Below are positions 1 to 9,872 of a DNA stretch of 64,000 bases, piece by piece (the stretch's first letter is position 1; each line of letters opens with the position of its first letter). Made by a program: the position numbers and the translations under genes. This stretch comes from Zeus faber (Eukaryota > Chordata > Actinopteri > Zeiformes > Zeidae). A model generated the notes under the pieces. It did no database searches, was not told the DNA's origin, and was given only the letters and a program-made list of their open reading frames with translations. Location of the stretch: assembly GCA_960531495.1 (NCBI GenBank), contig OY482862.1, positions 13,239,474 to 13,303,473 on the forward strand. The letters run 5' to 3'.

Positions 1-130
1 GCAAGACTTCCAAGACGATAATCCCGTGTTTAAATATTTACACATCAATGGATAAAAAGAAAAAATAAGTTAGCACTGACCAAATAAGACAGGAAAGAAC
101 CGAGCCCCTATAAGATACATGGTTTTTGGA
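1..130 (+). promoter_or_regulatory. pou3f3: pou3f3 5' untranslated region (partial)
   Basis: This A/T-rich leader lies directly upstream of the pou3f3 start. It holds a six-codon upstream ORF (ATG at 48, stop ending at 68, encoding MDKKKK) and an in-frame upstream ATG at 119. The transcription start is probably outside the window. That it is transcribed is inferred from its position only. Confidence 0.5.
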
Positions 131-576
131 ATGGCAACAGCCAGCCCGGGTCCATATCTCAGCGGCGCTAGGGTTCTATCGTCCGGCTCGGTGATCCACT
201 CTGACCGGAGGGGGGGCATGCAGCCCGGCAGCACCGCGGGCACCACGCTCTCTGGCGGATACAGAGGAGACACTTCCATCAAGATGGTCCAGAGCGACTT
301 CATGCAGGGTGCCATGGCGACCAGCAACGGGGGACACATGTTAAGCCATGCCCACCAGTGGGTGACATCGTTGCCCCACGCTGCAGCCGCCGCAGCCGCG
401 GCGGCGGTGGCGGCGGCGGAGGCCGGCTCTCCGTGGTCCACCAGCCCGCAGCCCCAGGACGTGAAGAGGAACGCCGTCAGAGAGGACCTCCACCCGGGCT
501 CCGCCCTCCACCACAGGTCTCCGCATCTCGGACCCCACCAGACGCACCCGGGGAGCTGGGGGAGCATCGCTGAGGG

Positions 577-623
<47 letters not shown>

Positions 624-1381
624 CCCTGATCTACCCCCAGCCCACAGGGTTCACGGTCAACGGGATGAGCCTCATGCACCCGGGGCTGGTGCGCGGGGAA
701 TCCCCAGAGCTGGACCACGGCAGCCACCACCACCACTCCCATCTCCACCACCACCACGGCAGTCACCACGCGCCCCTCCACCAGCACCACGGGGTGAGCC
801 ACGAGCCGCACTCCGACGAGGACACCCCCACGTCGGACGACCTGGAGCATTTCGCCAAACAGTTCAAGCAGCGGCGCATCAAGCTGGGCTTCACCCAGGC
901 GGACGTGGGCTTGGCTCTGGGGACACTGTACGGGAACGTCTTCTCGCAGACCACCATCTGCAGGTTCGAGGCGCTCCAGCTGAGCTTTAAGAACATGTGC
1001 AAGCTGAAGCCCCTGCTGAACAAATGGCTGGAGGAAGCCGATTCCACGACAGGGAGCCCGACCAGCATCGATAAGATCGCCGCGCAGGGCAGAAAGCGCA
1101 AAAAGCGCACCTCCATCGAGGTGAGCGTCAAAGGCGCGTTGGAGAGCCACTTTCTAAAGTGTCCCAAACCGTCCGCCCAGGAGATCAACTCCCTGGCGGA
1201 CACTTTGCAGCTGGAGAAGGAGGTGGTCCGGGTCTGGTTCTGCAACCGCAGGCAGAAGGAGAAGCGCATGACGCCGCCGGGACTTCACACACCGGACGAC
1301 GCGTTCTCGCAGGTCGGCGCCATGGGCTCCGACACACCGCCCCCCTCCATAGACTGCAAAAGGATGTACAGCGACACGTGA
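131..1381 (+). CDS. pou3f3: POU domain class 3 transcription factor 3 (Brn-1 type)
   Basis: This is an intronless POU-homeodomain transcription factor of about 416 residues that binds octamer-type DNA in the nucleus; the family acts in neural and kidney development. The start at 131 ([10 protein letters not shown]) was chosen because it aligns with the N-terminus of vertebrate POU3F3; an in-frame ATG at 119 would add four residues. Seen in order are the conserved block [12 protein letters not shown], a polyalanine run, a run of 15 glutamines from pure CAG codons (578-622), a histidine-rich segment, the POU-specific domain at about residues 232-306, a basic linker RKRKKR, and the homeodomain to about residue 378 with recognition helix [14 protein letters not shown]. 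The alanine and histidine runs and the block [15 protein letters not shown]-like sequence before the POU domain fit POU3F3 rather than POU3F1, 2 or 4. The C-terminus ([16 protein letters not shown]) differs from the human end, which ends in a different peptide. The teleost paralogue (a or b) is undecided. Confidence 0.95.
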
Positions 1382-1659
1382 AAATAACAGGGACGATAAA
1401 TAATAACTTTTAAGTCTTTGGAAAGGGATATTGGACAGAATATTTCACGTTTCCTCCAATGGCTTGAAAATACATTTTTTTGCAATGCTATTGATTTAAC
1501 TCATCAATGTTCTCTTTGTCCTTTAGTCTGAAAACAAGTCATCCAATAAGGTTTTCTTATTTCCCTCTGCACTGTGTGACAGCCAACAACTTTTTCGGAT
1601 TGAAGTTAAAGGTTAAAAATTATTTTTGTTTACAAATGGGCCTATTACTTTTTGTGTGT

Positions 1660-1690
<31 letters not shown>

Positions 1691-2235
1691 TTGTTATTAA
1701 TTGACCCCTATGAAATTATTTGAGCTACAACGTCCAGGGAAATTAGACGCACAGACTTTCAACTGCACAATATTATTTAGTCTCCCCTAATGTTTAAGAA
1801 AAGTTCCCTTGTAAAGCTGCAGTTTGCTGTCTCGTTGGGGACGAATCATTTATTTTTTATTTTTTGTAGTGGAAAAGATAATGAACAGTTTTACTTTATT
1901 TTCGTTTAATTGTTTTTTCCTCTAATAAGCAATAATGTAATGTTTCGTTACACAAGTTTATAACTGTTGTGTCATGTGTTGGTGTTTCAATTTAGGTCAT
2001 GTTTTAGATGGTTAGCTATTTCCACGTAAGTTTAACACGGAGGGGTTATAAAACAAGCACACCTTAGTTAAAGCTTATGGTTTTAAGCTTACTGTGTATT
2101 TTTCTGTAATGAGTTTGACTATTTATTTTTGCCATTGTGTTTTACTTTCATAAATTTGTTATAAAGAATGCTAAGTGAGGTGGGCATCCTGAAACGCAAA
2201 CACGCTGCACACACGCACACACACACACACGCACG

Positions 2236-2275
<40 letters not shown>

Positions 2276-2670
2276 CACACAAACACGCGCATATACACGC
2301 ACACAGTGACTATATGAAGCTTGCATTAAACAAATTAAGCTTAAATCATACATAAGGAGAGTAGACATACAGAAACTCACACACACACACACAGAATTGC
2401 ACAAATGCACACGCACACAAGTATCACACACATTCACTGGAAAAAAAGGGAAACATTTAACCTACCTACTATATGTGACCTAGCGAGTAATTTCTCAATC
2501 AAATATTAAAGATGCAGCCTGACTGTATAAAATAATCAAATAACTGTTCAGATTTACAATAGCTCATAATGCTGATATTATTGTTATCTTTAAAATGTAA
2601 GAAATACCAGAAACAATAGATGTAACAGACCTCGCAAACCAAAAACTTTGTAGAACATGCGGCATGAAAA
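1382..2670. other. Non-coding sequence downstream of pou3f3
   Basis: This is A/T-rich sequence without convincing coding potential, and its first part is probably the pou3f3 3' UTR. No canonical AATAAA was seen close to the stop codon. It contains a (TG)n tract running into a poly-G run (about 1654-1690) and a (CA)n/(CG) mixed tract (about 2202-2290). Confidence 0.5.
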
Positions 2671-2742
2671 TACATTACATTACATTACATAACATTACAT
2701 TACATTTCATTTAGCAGACGCTTTTATCCAAAGCGAAGTCAA
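2671..2742 (-). repeat. SINE 3'-end relic
   Basis: ACATT units are followed by a segment containing TTTAGCAGACGCTTTTATCC. The same block forms the 3' end of the fuller SINE at 56862-57073, so this is a truncated copy in the same orientation. The tRNA-like head is missing. Confidence 0.7.
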
Positions 2743-2828
2743 ACACTATCTTTGATTGACAGGACACATTCTGTGAGTAATCTTCCACCACCCTTTTAAA
2801 GTTCCTTATTAAAATATCGGTATGGCAT

Positions 2829-3115
2829 ATCTTAGGGCTGGACAACATATTAATAAAATATGGATATCATGAGATGAAACTAGATAGTCAACAGTCAAAT
2901 GTCTTTACCTGCTCCTAAAGTCTGCATTACAGGAAGGCGGCGTTCATCTAATCAATGTCTCTATCTGCTCAGTAGCTACATGACTAACCACTGTTACTTA
3001 TTATTAACTATTATTATTTCTCATGCATAAATATATGTGTGTGTATAGCACCAATCAAATAATCAATCTCAAGGCCTTCGTCACAAACGTTGTGATACTT
3101 TGTGAATATCGGCCG
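2829..3115 (+). repeat. Degenerate hAT-type MITE (TAGGGCTGG family)
   Basis: The segment opens with TTAGGGCTGGACAACATA and goes on with ATGGATATCATGAGATGAAACTAGATAG. It ends near a TGTGATACTTTGTGAATATCGG-like A/T-rich tail. This layout resembles the common fish MITE that begins TAGGGCTGGGCGATATGG (recalled, not searched). No intact right terminus or target duplication was found. Confidence 0.5.
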
Positions 3116-4173
3116 GCGCAGATATCCACAGATGCCCCATTTATGGTAAACTTAGCATACAGGCCTGCTTTTGTGTGATTGCACTGATCACTCCAGCCCC
3201 AAACAACCTCTGACAGGCCTGTGGACTGCAGCTCGGTGGATCACTGCCAACGGAGGTCGACCGGCCCAGCTGGCAGTTCACCTACACAGCGGTTGCCAAG
3301 GTGACAGTGCGATGGAGTGACAGGAGGGCCCAGTTCAGAGTGGCTCTATCGCCACAGACAATGTATTCTTTTTTTTTTTTGTTGTTGTTTTTTTTTTTTG
3401 ATGATAGACAGCAACAAATTGGGGATCCTGGCTGAGCGTATACTTCTTAGCTTCCTCCAAGAGCACACGTGGAAAAAAAACAAAACCCCAAAAAAACTCA
3501 CACGAAAAGGCATATGTGCCAACATTACAAACAACCTATCCTATAAAATAACAAAGGGAGGTGGAGGGTTGGCGAGGGCCGCTGGGTAAACAGAGGCTCA
3601 AATCAAATCTGAAGGGGGATCAAAGGTCTGCTGTCGTGGCAGCGGAGACAAAGAGGAGAAACAGCGAGACTCCAAGGTTAATATGTTCTAAGTTGCTCGT
3701 TTCAGACTCAAAGTGTGAACTTTCCATTAAATGTGGACCAGAGGCACCGTGAATTGACCCGGGGCCAAAGAAAATCTGAGACGCCCGACAAAGCAACACA
3801 GACTGTCGCCCGCAAATGCACGCACGCACGCACGCATGCACGCACCCACACACATACACACAGACACACACACACACACACACACACACACTTCTCTGTA
3901 GATAATAACCCAAAAGGAAAAACTGGCAGTATCTTCATCAGCCAGGTGGGCGCCACGTAGTCGCCTGTAGTTCAGAAATACAACAGGTTTGTTTCCGGGA
4001 CAAACAATGCCAACAATTACACAGACAGGCGAGTCCAAATAACACAGACGCCCCTGCCCAAAAACTGTAGCATCTTTGCGTATTTGTATATTTGTATTGT
4101 TTTAGTTAATGCTGCATCTGTTGTCGCAGATCGAATCACTTTAATATGCTTTGACGTTGAATAAATCACAAAA

Positions 4174-4175
<2 letters not shown>
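3116..4175. other. Intergenic sequence, no gene seen
   Basis: No coding region is supported here. Short ORFs overlap homopolymers and a (CA)n tract at about 3849-3891. The rest is unique-looking sequence. Confidence 0.5.
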
Positions 4176-4265
<90 letters not shown>

Positions 4266-4302
4266 GTCTCTCTCTCTCTATGTCTCTCTCTCTCTCTCTC
4301 TA
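4176..4302. repeat. (CT)n microsatellite, about 127 bp
   Basis: This is nearly pure CT with two CTATGT interruptions near 4262 and 4280. It is followed by a short CA tract. It is a mirror-symmetric purine/pyrimidine repeat. Confidence 0.95.
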
Positions 4303-5854
4303 ACACACAGGCACACACACGCACACACACACACAGTGTGTTTGCCTGCTCTGTACCGCTCTCTGCTGAACATTAGCAGAGTTCAGGCAAAGCGGTGGCC
4401 TCTGGGTTATAAATAGCGCTTTAACTGCCGGGACGTGAATGGGCCGTTTGACTGGGTTTCTGGAGGTGTAGGGGAGTCACTCCGGGTCAACTGCATCTGG
4501 ACTCCGAGCGCCTCGATGGGCTGCGGGGCCCTCCACATTAGGATCCCGGGCGCGCAGCCGCTAAATGCTGCCGCTAAATGCTGCCGCTAAATGCTGCCGC
4601 CGATAGACCTGGCGGAGAGGCCGGGCCTTTGTTACCACGTATAAGACACTGCGGCCAAACAGCGGTGCAGCGCATAAAGAACACCTCCTAAAGGTGTGTG
4701 TGAGTCCCAATCAAAGAAAAAACAATCAAAGAGTCTCGGTATCATTATCGGTTACCTGATACATCTTGGAGTAAGATGATCACAATTCTCCTATTTAATA
4801 CACATTGGGCAAAATAACGGTTTATTTGTTTGAACGAGTATCACAGTAATATCACATTAAAGTAGCGGGGTTGTGCCGTAATCATCGCTGAGCCCGTAAT
4901 GTCATTTCCCAGAGCTCCGAAAAAAAGCCCCCGGTCCTCTAATAAAAACGGCGGCGAAACCTAAGCTTGCGGGATTGTAATGTGATCCCGTCGAAGCTTA
5001 GAGATTTAAAGATGGGCGATACGGGTGGAATTAGGGGATAAAAAAGCCACTCCTATATGGTTTTTGTCATCACTCGTGGTCCCGGTGTCGTCCCTGAATA
5101 CAAATGCCGAGCTCCGGAGGCCGGGGAGACGTGCGGAGGGTGTGTATTGTTTTGTCGGAGTCATCCGAGGAGCCCCGAGTCTTCAGATACATAACTGAGC
5201 TGATGCGAAGGAAACCACCTGTCACCGAAGAGAACACGACGGCAACAGCTAGTGCGAAAAAGCCATTTAATGCGGAGGATATGTGTCTCATTAATTTTAA
5301 CGCCGTGGTTTTTTTGTTTTTATTCATTCGCAGGCTGTACCGCTAAGACAAGAGCTGTTTTATTTCATTACACGGACGTGATTATATGCCGATGATTTCA
5401 TTACCTATTCCAAAAAAAAAAACATCTGTTGTTTAATTTGTTTGGAATTGCTCTTGGAACCTTGTCCATAGAAAAAAATCACAATACACATACGGCCTAT
5501 TGTACTGTATGTAAGTACTGTATGTACTTCTTGAAGGCTTTGACGCGTATGTAGTTCAGTCGTAGAGTAGCGGTCCAAAACACTCCTTCCATCATGGCTT
5601 CGCTCTCTCTGCTCATTACCAGTCCCCACTGTTTGGTGTTAATTATTGTCACATGCGGAGGCTGGTTTACCACCAAACTCTAACACTGATTAACACGTTG
5701 TGCCTTCCTCAGTGTGAATGCCAGCTCCTGAGGTACATTCCTCCCCTTTTCGGATTAAAAACAGTTACGTATATATTCTTGACGCGGAGGAAAGGCAGAA
5801 CAAAACAAAAAAACGGTGTTGTCTCTGAGAGTCTCTGTGCGTGAACCTGACGTT

Positions 5855-5861
<7 letters not shown>
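4303..5861. other. GC-mixed non-coding region with a TATA-like element
   Basis: The sequence is more complex and CpG-containing than its surroundings. It carries TATAAATA at 4408-4415, a triple 13-bp repeat at 4557-4595 and an imperfect AAGCTT-ended inverted repeat at about 4962-5000. Short ORFs at 5070-5346 have no recognisable product. A distal pou3f3 regulatory segment or an unannotated transcript start are both possible; neither is shown by the sequence. Confidence 0.35.
4557..4599 (+). repeat. Three-copy 13-bp tandem repeat
   Basis: The unit GCCGCTAAATGCT occurs three times without change (4557-4569, 4570-4582, 4583-4595), then a partial unit follows. Confidence 0.9.
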
Positions 5862-5921
<60 letters not shown>

Positions 5922-5922
5922 C
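5862..5922 (+). repeat. (TG)n microsatellite
   Basis: This is an uninterrupted TG run ending in GTGCGTGCG. Cysteine/valine and threonine/histidine ORFs across it are artefacts of the repeat. Confidence 0.95.
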
Positions 5923-6887
5923 GTTCCCCGTTGTCTCCGGGCCTCCCCTCAGTTTATTCTGATTTACTGGTGAAAATGATTTTTTTTTTTTCTTTTTTTT
6001 TTTTTGCATGTTTGCTCTTCTGGTGAATGATGTGCGAGTCCCAAACTCTTCCCGCCAGGAAGAAATTAAAGCAAACATCTGTGGAATAATGGACAGGGAA
6101 ATGAATTCTCTCAGCAGCAAGCATGTTGTGTGGGTGCTGCTGGACGTGACCAGCATGCATGTGCCAAACCGTCGGAGTGGAACTCGTTTGATGCGTCCGT
6201 TAGACACATGGGCATGATGCCAATTTAGACAAGCATGCCCACGAAAAGAATCCCACTCCGCATGCTAAGTGACTGACGATACCTCGTCACTTGGTGCGTG
6301 CGTGCGTGCGTTAAAAGAAAGGGCGTGTGCTGTTCTTAGGACGTTTCCCGCATAGATCCAAACGCAATTATTATTTAAATGCGTTATCTCCCCGTAGTCA
6401 TTTTTAAACAGTCTAGCTGGTCTGTAGGAAAAGGTAAATTGTTGATCGCTCACAGTAATACATTCATGGGGTTACGGGGTGATGTTAAAAAACAAAAAAA
6501 AAAAAAAAAAAAAAAGGCAACTTCAGCAGCCTCGTAAAAAACGTTTCGGTTGTGTTTATTCAGACGCTTCTTATGGCTGCAGACCTGTGCTAACAGCGAT
6601 GCTGCCACCTTGCGGTCAGCGTGCTCAGTGCACGTGGTGAAGATTGTTTTTGTGACGATGCTCATCGTCCTGCATCCTCCTCCTCCTCACCGACGGGGAA
6701 GATGAAGACAGGAAGGGTTTTCCATTACAATACAATTCCCTTACAATGTACCCGCATTGTAGTTCAGATATCATTAAGACAACCATATTAATATTCATGT
6801 ACAATAACAATATTCTGATTTATTATTATTTATTTACTCATTATAATAACAATATGTATTATTGTTATATATCATTATTCCTATTAA

Positions 6888-6889
<2 letters not shown>
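5923..6889. other. Intergenic sequence, no gene seen
   Basis: The stretch contains poly-T (about 5979-6005) and poly-A (about 6489-6514) tracts and a short GCGT repeat near 6296-6311. None of the short ORFs resembles a known protein. Confidence 0.5.
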
Positions 6890-6942
<53 letters not shown>

Positions 6943-7158
6943 CGTGTGTGTGTGTGTGTGCGTTTCAGTTCCTCATAATCTCATAAATCATCTGATAATT
7001 TTGTCCTCATAATCAATAAAATTAAAGAAATATTTGTGTGTGTGTGTGTGTTTGTGAGTGTACATCTCCTGACTTACTCCCATGATATTTTTTTTCCTAT
7101 CGTTTATTTGTGTGCGTGTGGGCGTGTGTTTGTGTGTACGTGTGCGCGTGTGTGTGTG

Positions 7159-7192
<34 letters not shown>

Positions 7193-7266
7193 CGTTTCAG
7201 TTCCTCATAATGTCATAAATCATCTGATAATTTTGTCCTCATAATCAATAAAATTAAAGGATTATT

Positions 7267-7297
<31 letters not shown>

Positions 7298-7344
7298 ACA
7301 TCTCCTGACTTACTCCCATGATCATTTTTTTCCCATTGTTTATT

Positions 7345-7377
<33 letters not shown>

Positions 7378-7425
7378 GTGTGTGTGTGTGTGTGCGCGTG
7401 TGCGTGCGTGTGTGCGTGTGTGGGG
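6890..7425 (+). repeat. TG-rich minisatellite with a duplicated 231-bp unit
   Basis: A unit beginning CGTTTCAGTTCCTCATAAT occurs at 6961 and again at 7192. The copies share the following CATCTGATAATTTTGTCCTC, a TG run, and the block ACATCTCCTGACTTACTCCC. A few substitutions separate the two copies. The units are joined by (TG)n runs. Confidence 0.85.
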
Positions 7426-7799
7426 GGTGGGGCCAGAGCACGGTTTTCATTGTTTTTTTTGGACTATATTCGGCTTATCGTGTGTGCTTTAGTGGGCCTA
7501 GCCTGTATCAATATTCAAAATAACACGATTGATATACCATTTGTATCTTAACATGTATTCTGTTTTTGAATAATTTCTTCCTCATTTTTCTTCACATTTG
7601 TGTTTTCTACTCCGCCATGCGTGTTTCCTCTTCTGTATTGGTAGCATGAGGTAATACACACTTTTTTTTTTTTTTTTTTTTTTTTTTTACGTTGTTGTTT
7701 GCTTGTTCATTGCGACCACTGGAGTGGGGAGGGCACCAGATCGTGCGCTGGAAGATCCCTTACACCATCCAAGGCGGCATCTTACACTATTTACAAGCA

Positions 7800-7802
7800 A
7801 AT

Positions 7803-7850
<48 letters not shown>
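7800..7850 (+). repeat. (TG)n microsatellite
   Basis: This is a pure TG run just upstream of the candidate gpr45 5' exon. Confidence 0.9.
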
Positions 7851-7852
<2 letters not shown>

Positions 7853-7859
7853 TCTTCCC

Positions 7860-7974
7860 CTGAGCGCACTGCACCTTTAAAGCAGAGGCAAGCCGTCTTC
7901 TCCTCGCGCGTCAGCATCAGCAGGCGGCACGCGTGATCCAAATCGATAAGCGATAGAAATGGTTGAAGTGGGAT

Positions 7975-8017
<43 letters not shown>

Positions 8018-8105
8018 CACGGATCGCCTGCTGCTGCTGCTGCTGCTGCCGCCGCCGCCGCCGCCGGTGGGAGACGTGGCACCAGATCCCATCTCACCCG
8101 ACAAG
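7860..8105 (+). promoter_or_regulatory. gpr45: Candidate gpr45 promoter and 5' non-coding exon
   Basis: This CpG-rich stretch contains CTTCTCCTCGCGCGTCAGC, a (GA)n tract at 7979-8013, then (CTG)n and (CCG)n triplets. It ends at a good splice donor, GACAAG|GTAACC, after 8105. A matching acceptor (CCCTCGCAG) lies at about 9760, just upstream of the gpr45 coding exon and in the same orientation. The link to gpr45 is inferred from position and splice signals; transcript evidence would be needed. Confidence 0.45.
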
Positions 8106-8304
8106 GTAACCGAAACCATCGCGTCGCACCTCGCCATCATGTGGTTTCATTCCCACATCCTTCAAGCGTGCGTGGTGGAGCAGGTGTTTGACGCGGCGAC
8201 ATCTAATGTGAACTTGGGATATTGGCTCGTTTTACTGTGTTCATGTCGTGTAGGTAACATGTCACGCCTTTGAGTGTGTGCGTGTGCATGCGTGTGCTTG
8301 CGTG

Positions 8305-8337
<33 letters not shown>

Positions 8338-8618
8338 ATGGGGGGGGGGGGGGTCTCATCTGTTGCGGTGTACACACACACGCAATGGGAGACACAGGCC
8401 CCGTCGTTAGTGAAAGCACGAAATGGGACGTTTAAAGTCCAGGGTTATATAATGCTGTGGTAGAGAAATTTGGAAAAAGTGTAAAAAAAAAAAAAAATTA
8501 TAAAAGAAGGTCAAGAAAAAAGAATGAAAGAACAGGAAAATAATCTGAACACGATTCTTGAGAGACAGAGGTAGGTGGATATACAGATAGATATAGAGCG
8601 ATGCTGATGTATATCGAT

Positions 8619-8651
<33 letters not shown>

Positions 8652-8840
8652 ATATATTATATTACATAAACCAACCCTCCTTTTGAGCAGTGAAATGGTG
8701 ACTGATTTGATTGACTTGATTTGAATGATTTGGGTGTTAGCGTCTCGACAACTACCTATTGATGACACAGATAATATTTTGTCTGACGCTGGCGTATGTG
8801 AGGAGAGTGGGGGTTGCTTGTTGCCATGGAGCCGGTGACC

Positions 8841-8858
8841 TTGTTGCCTTGGCAACAA
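8841..8858. promoter_or_regulatory. Palindromic RFX X-box-like motif
   Basis: TTGTTGCCTTGGCAACAA is a perfect 18-bp palindrome. It fits the X-box consensus GTNRCC-N(0-3)-RGYAAC bound by RFX factors. A half-site-like GTTGCCATGGAGCC lies about 25 bp upstream. Function is inferred. Confidence 0.55.
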
Positions 8859-9368
8859 CCAGCTACACTACAAAGAAGCCGATGGAGTTTTCGCGTTGCC
8901 AGTGTTGTTGCGCAAGTCGAGACTGTGATTTAATTTCAAAATGTTTTCGGACAACAAACAAAAGCATCGTCGTTGCACTTTGAACTACGACGGATCCTTT
9001 TCCATTCAACTTCGACGGTCATTTTATCTCTGAGCTGGATAAAGTGATAAAACATCCGGGGGCTCTCCTCCCTGTTTAATGGTGATATCGTGGTCCACAT
9101 GCAGTAATGGATTGCTATATTATGCTGACAGCTTATATACATAAAACGTTGAAAGTAGAACACACACACGCAGTCACACACACACTGTCCCGCCACCCAG
9201 AGCCTTACAGGAGGTAGATACCATAGTAACAGAGCTGGCCAGTGAGTGAGGGCTTTTGAAGATACCTCACACTTCCATCTGATTTGCATCACGGTCTCAG
9301 GTGCCAGCCGAGGCTGAGATTTTGAGATCCTGTCAGGCACAGAGGACAGACAGGTGGGTATTGGGGGT

Positions 9369-9369
<1 letters not shown>

Positions 9370-9437
<68 letters not shown>
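9370..9437 (+). repeat. (TG)n microsatellite
   Basis: This is an uninterrupted TG run followed by CGCGTGCGCGTG and poly-G. Confidence 0.95.
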
Positions 9438-9440
<3 letters not shown>

Positions 9441-9767
9441 TGCGCGTGGGGGGGGTACTCTGTTTCAGTGTGGGTGCTTGTGTGTGTTTGTGCTAAGCGT
9501 GTCATGTAAATAGTACATGCACGTGTGTAACTCATCCAGGCCAACTCTCGCAGTGTATATTCTGTCCCGTGTTTCCGCTTTCCCTCCACTGGTGTCCTCT
9601 CAATAATTCAAATTCACATCTCGCTTTGTATTGAGGAATAAATCAAAGCGGATCTGAGTGCCTCTGACGACCGCACCAGGCTCTCTGTCCATCATTGTTT
9701 TTGTGTGGCCGTGTCATTTTTACTCTCCTCCTTAACAACTTCTTCTGTTTCCCTCGCAGATATTGCC

Positions 9768-9851
9768 ATGGAGCACCAAGTGATGGAAGGAACTTTAAAA
9801 ACAAAAAATGAATCCACAAAAATGAAGAGACATGTACATTTGTTGGACTGA
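9768..9851 (+). CDS. Upstream ORF in the gpr45 leader (27 codons)
   Basis: The ATG at 9768 lies in a strong initiation context (GCCATGG). It opens a 27-codon frame that stops at 9849-9851, 21 nt before the receptor ATG. It starts 8 nt after the candidate splice acceptor. If the leader is transcribed, this uORF could reduce receptor translation. The peptide resembles nothing known to me. Confidence 0.4.
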   Translation: MEHQVMEGTLKTKNESTKMKRHVHLLD

Positions 9852-9872
9852 GGTCACGCTGTATTAGTGGAG

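Larger units (their letters stand above)
8106..9759 (+). other. Candidate gpr45 5' intron
   Basis: This is non-coding sequence between the candidate donor at 8106 and acceptor at 9760. It holds a poly-G tract (about 8341-8353), a (CAAT)n run (about 8622-8650), an RFX-type palindrome (8841-8858) and a (TG)n array (9370-9437). Confidence 0.4.

Noticed and set aside
341-1150. Antisense 269-codon ORF opposite pou3f3
   Set aside because: It is the complement of low-complexity and POU-domain codons and has no domain of its own.
2119-2437. Cysteine/valine-rich ORFs over TG/CA arrays (here and at many other places)
   Set aside because: They translate dinucleotide repeats and have no coding meaning.
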